NCBI GenBank assembly: GCA_001770935.1
Contig: MESI01000026.1
Coordinates: forward strand, 1 to 40,985
DNA: 40,985 nucleotides
Reading direction: 5' to 3'
DNA from: Burkholderiales bacterium RIFCSPLOWO2_12_FULL_61_40
GTDB lineage: Bacteria > Pseudomonadota > Gammaproteobacteria > Burkholderiales > Burkholderiaceae_C
A program made the position numbers and the translations under genes. Below, piece by piece: positions 8,358-16,539 of the stretch; within the stretch, counting starts at the first letter, position 1, and every line of letters starts with the position of its first letter. Below the pieces are notes generated by a model. The model ran no database searches. It was not told the origin of the DNA and saw only the letters and a list, made by a program, of their open reading frames with translations.

Positions 8358-9497
8358 TTAACGGATCACAGCCAGTGTTTCGAGCTTGCCGCCCTTGATG
8401 GACTTCAGGGTCAAAGCGCCGTTCTTGATGTCGCCCTTGTTGTCAAAGGTGATGGGGCCGGTGACGCCAGCGTAGTCTTTGGTGGCAGCCAGCACAGGCA
8501 GGTATTTTGCTGGGTCAGAAGAACCCGCCTTGACCATGGAAGCGACCATCAGTTTCACGCCGTCATACACATAGGGTGCATACACTTGCACGTCGGATTT
8601 GAAACGTGTCTTGAATTTGGCTTTGAAGGCTTCCATGCCCGCTTTGCCCTGGCCTTCCACACCACCGGCTTCTGCGCAGAAGACCTGGTTGTCGGTCACT
8701 GCATCGCCAGCGAGCTTGACCAGTTCGGTGGAGCAGATGCCGTCGCCGCCCATGAACTTGGCGTTGATGCCCAGGGATTTCATCTGGCGCAGCATGGGGC
8801 CGGCAACAGCGTCCATACCGCCGAAGAACACGACGTCAGCTTTCTTGCCCTTGATGGTGGTCAGGATGGAGTTGAAGTCGGTGGCTTTGTCGTTGGTGAA
8901 CTCTTTGGCCACCAGCTTGCCGCCGGCTGCGGTCACTGCCTTGCTGAATTCTTCAGCAACGCCTTGGCCGTAAGCGGTACGGTCGTCGATCACGGCAATG
9001 GCTTTGCCCTTGAGCGTGCTGACAGCGTAACGGCCCAGGGTGCCGCCCAATTGGGTGTCATCCGCCACCAGGCGGAAGGCGGTACCGAAGCCTTGGCGTG
9101 TGTATTTGGGGTTGGTCGCGGAAGGCGAAACCTGGGGAATGCCAGCTTCGTTGTAAATGCGGGAAGCGGGGATGGTGGTGCCGGAGTTCAGGTGACCGAC
9201 CACGCCGTTGATCTTGGCATCGGCCAGCTTCTGAGCAACTGAAGTGCCTTGCTTGGGATCGGCTGCATCATCTTCGGCCATCAGTTTGATGGTGACTTTC
9301 TTGCCACCGATCATGACGCCAGCTGCGTTGAGCTCCTCAATCGCCAGAACAGCACCATTCTCGTTGTCTTTGCCCAGGTGAGCAATCGCACCGCTGGTAG
9401 GACCCACGTGGCCGATGGTAACGACCTCTTGCGCCATGGCAAAGCCTGTTGATAGGGCAATGGCTGCTGCTGCGGTAACTTTTAACTTCAAAAGCAT
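8358..9497 (-). CDS. Branched-chain amino acid-type ABC transporter substrate-binding protein
   Basis: A 379-residue periplasmic-binding protein of the LivJ/LivK (Peripla_BP_6) family. A signal peptide occupies residues 1-22 (cleavage after GFAMA). The mature protein starts QEVVTIGHVGPTSGAIAHLG and carries GVVGHLNSGTTIPASRIYNEAGI and SATNPKYT, typical ligand-cleft segments. It would deliver leucine/isoleucine/valine or related amino acids to LivHMGF. No permease or ATPase genes are in the window, so it is an orphan or its partners are elsewhere. ATG 9497 is preferred over 9509 because TTGGAG stands 6-7 bases before it. It ends in a strong terminator (8289-8319), so it is probably monocistronic and well expressed. 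Confidence 0.92.
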   Translation of the reverse strand: MLLKLKVTAAAAIALSTGFAMAQEVVTIGHVGPTSGAIAHLGKDNENGAVLAIEELNAAGVMIGGKKVTIKLMAEDDAADPKQGTSVAQKLADAKINGVVGHLNSGTTIPASRIYNEAGIPQVSPSATNPKYTRQGFGTAFRLVADDTQLGGTLGRYAVSTLKGKAIAVIDDRTAYGQGVAEEFSKAVTAAGGKLVAKEFTNDKATDFNSILTTIKGKKADVVFFGGMDAVAGPMLRQMKSLGINAKFMGGDGICSTELVKLAGDAVTDNQVFCAEAGGVEGQGKAGMEAFKAKFKTRFKSDVQVYAPYVYDGVKLMVASMVKAGSSDPAKYLPVLAATKDYAGVTGPITFDNKGDIKNGALTLKSIKGGKLETLAVIR

Positions 9498-9636
9498 GTA
9501 GAACTCCAATGTAAATTTTTTCGTGAAATTGATTTATTCACGCGACGGACGATACTCCTTTATGTACATCGTTAGGCATAGGGTAGATACCAATAAACGC
9601 CTTGGATCATCAATACTTATCCAACATAAGTTTTGC

Positions 9637-10230
9637 TTACGTTGCGATTAGCGTGGCGGCAAAGGCGTTGATGGCATCCACTTCGGGTGAGAGCAAGGTG
9701 TATGCCATTCCTTCGCGCTCTAAAAGCGTACGCAGGCCACGGTCGATGGCGCGGGCCTGGTCTTCGTCCTGAAACCGGCCGGTGTGGATGTATTTTTTGT
9801 CGCCCCGCTCGACCAGGATATTGACGTTGTTGTGCTGCCCGTACCACTCCAGAATCTGCGCACGGGTCTTGGCGATGTCGCAGATGTTGTCTGCGTAGTT
9901 TTCGTTGTAGTACATCACCTGCGGCAGCGAGCATTCGGTCATTAAAAACTGCACCTGGCCGTCCAGCAGGTTGAGCATTTCATACTGGCGCTGGGCGATG
10001 AAATACTGGTTTTTCAGCACTTCAAAATTCTGCTGCCAGACCAGGGATTTGGCGTAATCGGGGATGGTTTCCACCGATTTTCCGCGCAGGTTGAGGTACA
10101 GAACAATGGCTGCGGAGAACAGCGATTTGTCGCATCCCGGCCCACCGATGATGTTGATCACCTGGGTGGGGTAGATGCGCATTTTGTTTTCAGGCAGGCG
10201 GTTTGCGACCGAGGTGTAGCTGATGGACAT
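9637..10230 (-). CDS. Small P-loop ATP-binding protein (AAA_28-like), unknown role
   Basis: A 197-residue soluble protein. The Walker A loop is at residues 29-36 (GGPGCDKS), followed by SLFSAAIVLYLNLRGKSVETI, as in the AAA_28/NadR-kinase-like group of small ATP-binding proteins. The segment FLMTECSLPQVMYYNENYAD may hold the Walker B equivalent. No substrate-binding domain is recognisable. It lies between two LivK-like genes on the same strand, 139 bases upstream of one start and 53 bases downstream of the other stop; functional linkage is unproven. I cannot name its substrate; a kinase or NTPase activity is the most that the motif supports. Confidence 0.7.
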   Translation of the reverse strand: MSISYTSVANRLPENKMRIYPTQVINIIGGPGCDKSLFSAAIVLYLNLRGKSVETIPDYAKSLVWQQNFEVLKNQYFIAQRQYEMLNLLDGQVQFLMTECSLPQVMYYNENYADNICDIAKTRAQILEWYGQHNNVNILVERGDKKYIHTGRFQDEDQARAIDRGLRTLLEREGMAYTLLSPEVDAINAFAATLIAT

Positions 10231-10283
10231 GGTGGCGCCCCTTGGAATGCGGATGGGTCGATGGTATGCCTTGCCGCAAACAA

Positions 10284-11444
10284 TTACCAGGAGTCAGACC
10301 GCACTTGCGAATCCCAGGCCGAGCCGCGTGCGTTGTACACGCCGATGACGCCATAACGCTGCTCGCCTTGGTCGTTCCACTTCATGGAGCCGGTCACCGG
10401 GGCATAACCGTCAATTTTGCGCAGGGTTTGCACAATGGTTTCGGGATTGGCAGATTCGCCACGCCGAATGGCCGCAGCCAACACATACATGGCGTCGTAG
10501 GTGTAGTGGCCCGCGTAGGCGGGCTCTATCTTGAACTTGTTGCGGTACTTGGCCAAAAAGGCGGAGCCGGCTGCAAATTCCTTGGCGTCCAGAATGGGGG
10601 TGGTGGCAAACAGGCCTTTGACAATGCCGCTGCCCTTGAGCATGTCGGTGGTCTTGATGGTGTCCGCCCCCAGAACGTTGACTTTGGTGTAGTCGATTTT
10701 TTGCAGGGCTTCGAGCAAGGCCAGCACCTGGAAGTCGCTCACCGTGGTGACGATGACCTCTGCCCCCGCCGCTTTGACCTGCTGGGCAAAGTCCTCAAAT
10801 TTGACGTTTTTTTCGTCGGTGGACTGTTTCACCACGATTTCTTTTTTGGCCCCCTTGAGCTGTGTTTCCGCTCCAGAGGCCAGGTCTTTGCCGTAGACCG
10901 TGCCGTCGTCCAGCAGGGCATATTTGGTGGCTGGAAACTGGGATGCGGAAAAACTGCCAATGGCCTTGGCTTGCAGGTTGTCATTGGCGACCAGGCGAAA
11001 AGTCGTGTCAAAGCCCAGCTGGGTGTACTTGGGGTTGGTGGAAATGGCCAGTTGCGCAATGTGTTTGGCCGCGTAGATGGGCGCGGCCTCGATGCTTTGC
11101 CCGGAGTTCAGATGGCCGATCACGGCGACCACGCCAGCGTCGACCAGCTGGTTGGCGACTTCTTTGGCGGTTTTGGGGTCGGCCTGGTCATCGACCGCGA
11201 TCACCTCAAAGGTCACCGGTTTGCCCTTGACCTTGAAGCCTTCCTTGTTGAGCTCTTCCACCGCCAGGTTGACGCCGTTGAGCAGGTCCTGTCCCAGCGC
11301 CGCCAGATTGCCGGTGAGCGGCTGCGCCACGCCGATCTTGATGGTGGAGGGGATGTTGTTGCAGCCTTGCAAGAGAGCGCCAGAGGTCAGCAGCCCTACG
11401 GTCAGCAGTGCCAGTGTGCTGCGCCGCGTTGGATGGAATTGCAT
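10284..11444 (-). CDS. LivK-type substrate-binding lipoprotein
   Basis: A 386-residue member of the same Peripla_BP_6 family as the gene at 8358, but with a lipoprotein signal: the n-region starts MQFHPTRRST, a hydrophobic stretch follows, and the lipobox LLQGC sits at about residues 24-28. The mature domain begins STIKIGVAQPLTGNLAALGQ and keeps IGHLNSGQSIEAAPIYAAKHI and STNPKYTQ. It is probably anchored in the inner membrane facing the periplasm. ATG 11444 is chosen because the signal starts there; the in-frame upstream start (11474) would add a non-signal extension. It diverges from the export operon at 11664, sharing a 219-base gap. The two LivK-like proteins are clearly paralogous. Confidence 0.88.
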   Translation of the reverse strand: MQFHPTRRSTLALLTVGLLTSGALLQGCNNIPSTIKIGVAQPLTGNLAALGQDLLNGVNLAVEELNKEGFKVKGKPVTFEVIAVDDQADPKTAKEVANQLVDAGVVAVIGHLNSGQSIEAAPIYAAKHIAQLAISTNPKYTQLGFDTTFRLVANDNLQAKAIGSFSASQFPATKYALLDDGTVYGKDLASGAETQLKGAKKEIVVKQSTDEKNVKFEDFAQQVKAAGAEVIVTTVSDFQVLALLEALQKIDYTKVNVLGADTIKTTDMLKGSGIVKGLFATTPILDAKEFAAGSAFLAKYRNKFKIEPAYAGHYTYDAMYVLAAAIRRGESANPETIVQTLRKIDGYAPVTGSMKWNDQGEQRYGVIGVYNARGSAWDSQVRSDSW

Positions 11445-11663
11445 AGTGTGAGTTGTATATATGAAAGCCACCAATGTAAGTTTAAACAGGTAGTTTGAAT
11501 ACCGGATTTACCCTGACCGCACCGCCAGCGCCGCCATTTGCGCCCTCTGGCTGCATCCTGCGCCCGTGCTTTGTGCATTCGTCGCAAGAGGGGGGCACCG
11601 GACCAGTGGGAGACATACGCTTCACCCTGTTGCCCCTGTTTCAACCCTTTGAAGGACATGTCC

Positions 11664-12224
11664 ATGCGTTCTCCCGCCAGCCCCCATTTCTCCACTCGAC
11701 TGCTGGCTATTGCGGCCGCTTTATGGGTGAGCACTTCGGCCCAGGCGGTGCCGGAGGCTCCATTTCAAAGCGCCTTTGCGCAGTTCTCGCAAGCCCAAAC
11801 CGGCGACAGCGCCGCCGTGGACCAGGCGGCTGAAGCATTTGCCGCCTTGCTGCACACCGAGCCGGGCAACCCGGTGGTCATGGCCTATGCCGGTGCCGCA
11901 ACGGCCATGCGGGCGACCACGACGATGTTGCCCTGGAAGAAGATGTCCTACGCCGAGGACGGCATGGCCCTGATCGACAAAGCGCTGGCCCTGCTGACCC
12001 CGGCGCACAACGCGGTGGTGCAACGCAAGGTGCCCGGCGTGCTGGAGGTGCGTTTTGTGGCGGCCAATACCTTTTTGGCCGTGCCCGGCTTCATGAACCG
12101 GGGCGCGCGCGGTGCCAAGCTGCTGGGCGAGGTGCTGGACAGCCCGCTGCTGGCCCAGGCGCCCCAGGAGTTTCAAGACGCCGTGCGCCAGCGCGCCGCC
12201 CAGCTCAAGGCCAAGGCACCATGA
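11664..12224 (+). CDS. Secreted helical protein, first gene of an ABC/LolA-like operon
   Basis: A 186-residue protein with a signal peptide at residues 1-28 (STRLLAIAAALWVSTSAQA, then VPEAPF). The rest is Ala-rich and helical (FAQFSQAQTGDSAAVDQAAE, AAFAALLHTEPGNPVVMAYA, NTFLAVPGF), reminiscent of TPR-type repeats. I do not recognise a named family. ATG 11664 has GAAGGA 7 bases upstream; the ATG at 11658 is only one base after that site. The stop overlaps the ATG of the ABC ATPase (ATGA), so the two are translationally coupled, and this protein presumably works in the periplasm with the transporter. Confidence 0.75.
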   Translation: MRSPASPHFSTRLLAIAAALWVSTSAQAVPEAPFQSAFAQFSQAQTGDSAAVDQAAEAFAALLHTEPGNPVVMAYAGAATAMRATTTMLPWKKMSYAEDGMALIDKALALLTPAHNAVVQRKVPGVLEVRFVAANTFLAVPGFMNRGARGAKLLGEVLDSPLLAQAPQEFQDAVRQRAAQLKAKAP

Positions 12225-12907
12225 GTGCGGCCACCCAACAACCCGTAATTGCGCTGCACGGAGTGCACAAAACCTACCGCCTGGGCGCGCATGTGGTGCC
12301 CGCGCTGCAAGGGGTGGATTTGTCGGTGCAGCGCGGCGAGTTGCTGGCGCTGACCGGCCCCTCGGGCAGCGGTAAGAGCACCATTTTGAATCTGTGCGGC
12401 CTGATTGACACCCCGGATGCGGGCGACATCGTGCTGGGCGGGCGCTCGGTGGGTGGCTTGGACGAAGCCCAGCGCACCCTGCTGCGCCGCGATGCCCTGG
12501 GCTTTGTGTTCCAGAGCTTCAACCTGGTGCCGGTGATGACCGTGGCCGAAAACGTGGACTACCCGCTGTTCATCGCCGGTGTGCCCCAGGCCGAGCGGCG
12601 TGCGCGGGTGGCCGCGCAGTTGGCAGCGGTGGGCCTGCAAGACCACGCCCACCACCGGCCCGACGCCTTGTCGGGCGGGCAGCGCCAGCGCGTGGCCATT
12701 GCGCGGGCACTGGTCAAGCGCCCCCGGCTGGTGATTGCCGACGAGCCCACCGCCAGCCTGGATTCGCACACCGCAGACCAGGTGCTGGATTTGATGCGTG
12801 AACGTGGCCACGCCGAAGGCGCCGCTTTTGTCATTGCCACCCACGACAGCCGATTAACCCGGCGCTGCGACCGCGTGCTGGCGCTTTTGGATGGGAGATT
12901 GCAATGA
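12221..12907 (+). CDS. ABC transporter ATP-binding protein (LolD/MacB-type)
   Basis: A 228-residue nucleotide-binding subunit. Walker A is GPSGSGKST (about residues 47-55), the Q-loop lies in FVFQSFNLVPVMTVAENVDY, the signature is LSGGQRQRVAIARAL, Walker B is RLVIADEPTASLD, and the H-loop is FVIATHDSR. The SFNLVPVMTVAENV wording is characteristic of the LolD/MacB/FtsE-like group, which powers mechanotransmission-type extraction from the inner membrane rather than substrate import. It overlaps the preceding gene and the permease gene by 4 bases each, so ATPase and permease are made together. Confidence 0.95.
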   Translation: MSAATQQPVIALHGVHKTYRLGAHVVPALQGVDLSVQRGELLALTGPSGSGKSTILNLCGLIDTPDAGDIVLGGRSVGGLDEAQRTLLRRDALGFVFQSFNLVPVMTVAENVDYPLFIAGVPQAERRARVAAQLAAVGLQDHAHHRPDALSGGQRQRVAIARALVKRPRLVIADEPTASLDSHTADQVLDLMRERGHAEGAAFVIATHDSRLTRRCDRVLALLDGRLQ

Positions 12908-14121
12908 ACTTCATGTGGCTTAAATTTGCCCTGCAAAACACCTTGCGCAACCGCCGGCGCTCCGCCGTGACGGTGTCGATTGCGGCCCTGGGCACGGCGG
13001 CCATTTTGCTGGCGGGGGGCTTTGCGCTGTTCACCTACGAGTCGTTGGCGCAGGCCGCCGCGCGGTCCACCGGTCATCTGATTCTGGGCCAGCCCCAGCA
13101 CTTCACCGAGGACGAAGACACGCCGCTGCAGCACGGGCTGGACAACGCCGATGCGCTCCAAGCCCGCTTGCTGGCCGACCCCGGGGTGCGCAGTGTGTTG
13201 CCCCGGGTGGAGTTCAGCGGGCTCATCAGCAACGGTGACAAGTCCACGGTGATGGTGGCCACCGGCATAGCCCCGGACGCCGAGTTCAGCGTGAAAGGGC
13301 CGTTCTTGAAGATGAAAGCGGGGGAGGTGCTGGCCTCGGGCTCCGCGCAGGTCGAAGTGATGCTGGGCGAAGCGCTGGCCCGCAGCCTCAAAGCCAAGCC
13401 GGGCAGCAGCCTGACCCTGCTGGCCAGCACCACCGAAGGGGCGCTCAACGCCATGGATGTGCAGGTCAAAGGCATCTTCAGCACCGGCGTTCCCGATGTG
13501 GACAAGCGCCTGGTCTACACCGATATCGCCACTGCGCAGAAGCTGCTGGGCACGCAGCGGGTGTCCAGCCTGGGCGTGTTCTTGAACCGCATGGAAATGA
13601 CCGATGGCGCCCAAGCGCGCCTGGCCACCGCCAACCCTGCGCTTGCGGTGCAGACCTGGAAGGACCAGGCCTTCTTCTACCGCTCGGTGCGCGACCTGTA
13701 CAACCGCATCTTCGGCGCGCTGGGGCTCATCATTGGCGTGATCGTGGTGTTTGTAGTGACCAACGCCATGGCCATGGCCATCATCGAGCGCACCCGGGAG
13801 ATTGGCACGCTGCGGGCGCTGGGCACCTTGCCCGCACAACTGATGCGCACCCTGGCGCTGGAGGGCATGGTGCTGGGGGGCACCGGCGCGGTGCTGGGGG
13901 CCGGGCTGTCGCTGGCCGTGTCTTTGCTGCTGTATGTGGTGCCGGTGGAAATGCCGCCGCCGCCCGGGCGCTCGGTGGGTTACCCGCTCAGCATCTCGAT
14001 CGACCCCACCTTGTACCTGCTGACCTTCATCACCATGGTGGCGCTGACCATGCTGGCCTCCGCCGGGGTGGCCCGCAAGACGGTGCATATGCCCGTGGTC
14101 GATGCCCTGGCCCACACCTGA
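12904..14121 (+). CDS. ABC transporter permease, FtsX/MacB type
   Basis: A 405-residue inner-membrane protein. There is one N-terminal membrane segment (about 18-42, VTVSIAALGTAAILLAGGFA), a periplasmic MacB_PCD-like domain of about 200 residues, then three C-terminal segments (GALGLIIGVIVVFVVTNAMA; VLGGTGAVLGAGLSLAVSLL; LLTFITMVALTMLAS), i.e. the four-TM FtsX layout. IIERTREIGTLRALGT is the classical coupling-helix region contacting the ATPase. With the ABC protein, the LolA-like and the barrel protein downstream, it probably moves a lipid, lipoprotein or hydrophobic compound toward the outer membrane. Confidence 0.92.
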   Translation: MNFMWLKFALQNTLRNRRRSAVTVSIAALGTAAILLAGGFALFTYESLAQAAARSTGHLILGQPQHFTEDEDTPLQHGLDNADALQARLLADPGVRSVLPRVEFSGLISNGDKSTVMVATGIAPDAEFSVKGPFLKMKAGEVLASGSAQVEVMLGEALARSLKAKPGSSLTLLASTTEGALNAMDVQVKGIFSTGVPDVDKRLVYTDIATAQKLLGTQRVSSLGVFLNRMEMTDGAQARLATANPALAVQTWKDQAFFYRSVRDLYNRIFGALGLIIGVIVVFVVTNAMAMAIIERTREIGTLRALGTLPAQLMRTLALEGMVLGGTGAVLGAGLSLAVSLLLYVVPVEMPPPPGRSVGYPLSISIDPTLYLLTFITMVALTMLASAGVARKTVHMPVVDALAHT

Positions 14122-14223
14122 TTTCTTTCCTACTTCAACGCGATATGTCGTTGCCCCTCCTTGCCGTGCTGAAGCACTGTCTGCGTCGGTGCGCCTCATC
14201 TCGCATTGAACTAGAAAAGAAAT
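14121..14223. repeat. 103-bp palindromic repeat, copy 1
   Basis: The core from about 14140 to 14207 (GCGATATGTCGTTGCCCCTC ... GTGCTGAAGCAC ... GTCGGTGCGCCTCATC) is nearly identical to copy 2 at 16437-16539. The outer arms (ATTTCTTTCCTACTTCAA and the complement of TTGAACTAGAAAAGAAAT) pair with each other but differ in sequence from the arms of copy 2. It fills most of the gap between the permease stop and the LolA-like start. Confidence 0.8.
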
Positions 14224-14243
14224 AGACCTCCAAAAGGAACTAC

Positions 14244-15017
14244 ATGAAATACGCTTCTCGCTTGACTTTGCTGGTTGTGTTGGCCCTGACCGGTTTGCAG
14301 GCCCAGGCCCAGGCCCAGGACAAGACCCCAGAAATAAGCGCCTTGCTCAAGGCCGCCGACCGCTTCCGCATGAGCGCCGACAACCTGCAAGTGGACACCC
14401 ACATCACGGTGCGCAACGCGGACGGCACGCTCGACAAGGAGCGCCGCTACACCGTGTTTGCGCAGGCCCAACACCAGTCCCTGGTGCTGATGCAAAGCCC
14501 GGCCGAAAAAGGCCAGAAAGTGCTGATGCTGGGCGACGACTTTTGGCTCTTGATGCCGGGCAGCCAGCGCCCCCTGCGCATCACCCCCATGCAAAAGCTG
14601 CTGGGCGATGCCTCCACCGGCGACGTGGCGACCCTGAGCTGGGCCCAGGACTACACCGGCACCCTGGTGGGCGATGAGCCTTGCGGGCCGGACGCAGGTG
14701 CGCCCACCTGCCAGCACCTGAGCCTGAAGGCCAGCCGCAAGGGCGTGAGCTACCAGCGCATCGAGCTGTGGATCGGCAAGACCCGCCACGAACCCGTGCG
14801 GGCCGACCTGTACGTGCAGTCCGACAAACTGGCCAAGCAGGCCCGCTTTGTGGTGGACAAACCCAGCGCGCCCACCATGGTGACCGAGATGGTGCTGCTG
14901 GACCAATTGAGCAACCACAAGCAAACCCATGTGCGCTACCTGAACCGCAAGGAACGCGTGGTGCCGCAGACCTGGCTGAACCCCATGTTCCTGTCCAAAA
15001 ACCCCGCACTGGAGTAA
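14244..15017 (+). CDS. LolA-like outer-membrane lipoprotein-sorting protein
   Basis: A 257-residue periplasmic protein with a signal peptide at about residues 1-24 (LTLLVVLALTGLQAQAQAQ). The mature part fits the LolA-like family often labelled 'outer membrane lipoprotein-sorting protein': ADRFRMSADNLQVDTHITVR, LVLMQSPAEKGQKVLMLGDD, FWLLMPGSQRPLRITPMQKL, LLGDASTGDVATLSWAQDYT. Proteins of this kind form a half-barrel that carries a hydrophobic ligand across the periplasm. It is followed after 3 bases by the barrel protein. It is separated from the permease by the palindromic repeat, which might separate or adjust expression of the operon halves. Confidence 0.85.
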   Translation: MKYASRLTLLVVLALTGLQAQAQAQDKTPEISALLKAADRFRMSADNLQVDTHITVRNADGTLDKERRYTVFAQAQHQSLVLMQSPAEKGQKVLMLGDDFWLLMPGSQRPLRITPMQKLLGDASTGDVATLSWAQDYTGTLVGDEPCGPDAGAPTCQHLSLKASRKGVSYQRIELWIGKTRHEPVRADLYVQSDKLAKQARFVVDKPSAPTMVTEMVLLDQLSNHKQTHVRYLNRKERVVPQTWLNPMFLSKNPALE

Positions 15018-15020
15018 GCC

Positions 15021-16280
15021 ATGCAAGCCATGTGGATAGGGATCGTGGGCACGCTGGCCCTGGCGGGCAGTGCGGCATGCAGGGCGCAAACGTTGGAGCT
15101 GGGGGTGGAGCTGGGTGGCCAGGCCCGGCTGCAGTGGACGCAGCAGCACTCCGCAGACAGCGGGCCGGTGGCCCAGGCCAACACGTTGCAGTCGGGCACA
15201 GTGGCAGAACCCGACAGCGGCGCCACCCTGGAGGCCGAGCTGCGTGCCAGCGGCCACGGCGTCACGGCCGTGGCCACCTTGCAGCAGCACCGCTGGCAGA
15301 GCCACAGCAGCGAGGGCCGGGCCTGGGTCAATGAGCTGTTTGCCGCGCACGACGGTGGTGCCTGGCAATACAGCGCGGGCAAAAAAATCGTGGCCTGGGA
15401 CGTGGGCCACGGCTTTCGGCCCAACGACATGGTGCAGCAGGAGGAACGCCGTACGCTGGCGAGCAGCACCGCCGAAGGCCGCCCGCTCGTGATGGCCGAG
15501 CACTTCACGGCGGACACGGCATGGTCCCTGGTGGCGGTGAACCCGACGGCGGCGCCCGAGGCACGCGGTGCATTGGAGCCCGCCCTGGCCGGGCGCTTCT
15601 ACCAGCGCGCGGGCGCGGTGGACTGGCACGGCTTTGCCCGGCTGGGCGCCCACACCGGCGCCAGCGTGGGGGCGGCCATGGCCTGGGTGGCCAGCGAGGC
15701 GTTGGAGTTGCATGGTTCGCTGCGCTACCTGCGCCGCGTGGACAGCCAGGCCATCAAGCCCACGGCCACGGGGCTGGTGGCCAGCAACCCGTGGCAGGCG
15801 CACACGCAGGAGGATGTGCCGCAACTGCTGCTGGGCGGCACCTGGACCGCTGAGAGCCAGCTCAGCCTGCTGGCCGAGGCCTGGTGGGACGGCGCGGCCC
15901 AGTCCAATGCCCAGTGGGACGCCTGGGCGCAGCGCAATACACAACTGGCAGCGATGGCCACGCTGGGCGCACCGGCCACGGCCGTGGCCGTGGCGGGCAA
16001 CCTGGCCTGGCAGGCGGATGCCTTTGGTGTATCGCCCAACCTGCGGCGCAGCAATGTGTTGCTGCGCCTGAGCTGGCAAAACGGCGCCTGGTCGCCCGCG
16101 CTGGATGTGCTGTACACCCCCGCTGACCGGGGCCGTATGGTCACCGCTTCGCTCAACTGGCAGGGCGACCGGGTGCAGGTGCAGGGCGGCTGGCGCGGCT
16201 ATGGCGGCCCGGCGGACGCGGTGCTGGCGCAGTTGCCCAGCCGCAGCACCGCCTACCTCAGCGCCAGTTGGCCCTTCTAG
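15021..16280 (+). CDS. Probable outer-membrane beta-barrel protein
   Basis: A 419-residue protein with a signal peptide (about 1-22, MWIGIVGTLALAGSAACRAQ). It is rich in short alternating strands (WQYSAGKKIVAWDVGHGFRP, LHGSLRYLRRVDSQ, LLLRLSWQNGAWSPALDVLY, RVQVQGGWRGYGG) and ends in ...STAYLSASWPF. A C-terminal aromatic F after alternating hydrophobics is the usual BAM recognition signal. No named family is recognised; it resembles the porin-like proteins that often follow LolA-like genes. As the last gene of the export operon it is a natural outer-membrane end point for the transported substrate. Confidence 0.72.
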   Translation: MQAMWIGIVGTLALAGSAACRAQTLELGVELGGQARLQWTQQHSADSGPVAQANTLQSGTVAEPDSGATLEAELRASGHGVTAVATLQQHRWQSHSSEGRAWVNELFAAHDGGAWQYSAGKKIVAWDVGHGFRPNDMVQQEERRTLASSTAEGRPLVMAEHFTADTAWSLVAVNPTAAPEARGALEPALAGRFYQRAGAVDWHGFARLGAHTGASVGAAMAWVASEALELHGSLRYLRRVDSQAIKPTATGLVASNPWQAHTQEDVPQLLLGGTWTAESQLSLLAEAWWDGAAQSNAQWDAWAQRNTQLAAMATLGAPATAVAVAGNLAWQADAFGVSPNLRRSNVLLRLSWQNGAWSPALDVLYTPADRGRMVTASLNWQGDRVQVQGGWRGYGGPADAVLAQLPSRSTAYLSASWPF

Positions 16281-16299
16281 GGAAATTTAAGCGAAAAAG

Positions 16300-16348
16300 G
16301 CTGGTAGCCCCCGTGGATACTGCGCAAGCAGCTACTCTTTTGGTAGCA
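16300..16348 (-). repeat. 50-bp dispersed repeat, copy b
   Basis: On the minus strand: TGCTACCAAAAGAGTAGC, TGCTTGCGCAGTATCCACGG, GGGCTACCAGCC. It includes the full short hairpin GCTAC-N7-GTAGC and the tail GGCTA. It lies between the barrel gene and palindromic repeat copy 2. Confidence 0.8.
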
Positions 16349-16436
16349 ATTATCGGCCTGCGTGCCATTGCGAGAAGTGCAACGACGCGGCAATCGCGAT
16401 GACGGTGCGGGCGGGTTCGCACTTTCGTGCGCCCTT

Positions 16437-16539
16437 ATTCCATTTTCATATCAATGCGATATGTCGTTGCCCCTCCTTGTCGTGCTAAAGCACTGCCTGC
16501 GTCGGTGCGCCTAATCTCTCATTGATCTGAAAACGGAAT
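16437..16539. repeat. 103-bp palindromic repeat, copy 2
   Basis: Same length as copy 1 (14121-14223) and the same core (GCGATATGTCGTTGCCCCTC ... GTGCTAAAGCAC ... GTCGGTGCGCCTAATC). The arms ATTCCATTTTCATATCAATG and CATTGATCTGAAAACGGAAT pair with each other yet differ from the arms of copy 1. It ends on the stop codon of the LytTR gene and is in direct orientation to copy 1; the two copies bracket the LolA-like and barrel genes. Confidence 0.8.

Noticed and set aside
12559..16079. Two long minus-strand frames (546 and 622 codons) opposite the permease, LolA-like and barrel genes
   Set aside because: Low-complexity His/Gly/Arg/Gln-rich translation, no ribosome site, fully opposite well-supported genes.
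14244..16280. Composite transposon reading of the segment between the two 103-bp repeats
   Set aside because: The repeats are non-coding, lie in direct orientation and show no target duplication or transposase; covarying arms argue for a structure rather than an IS end.
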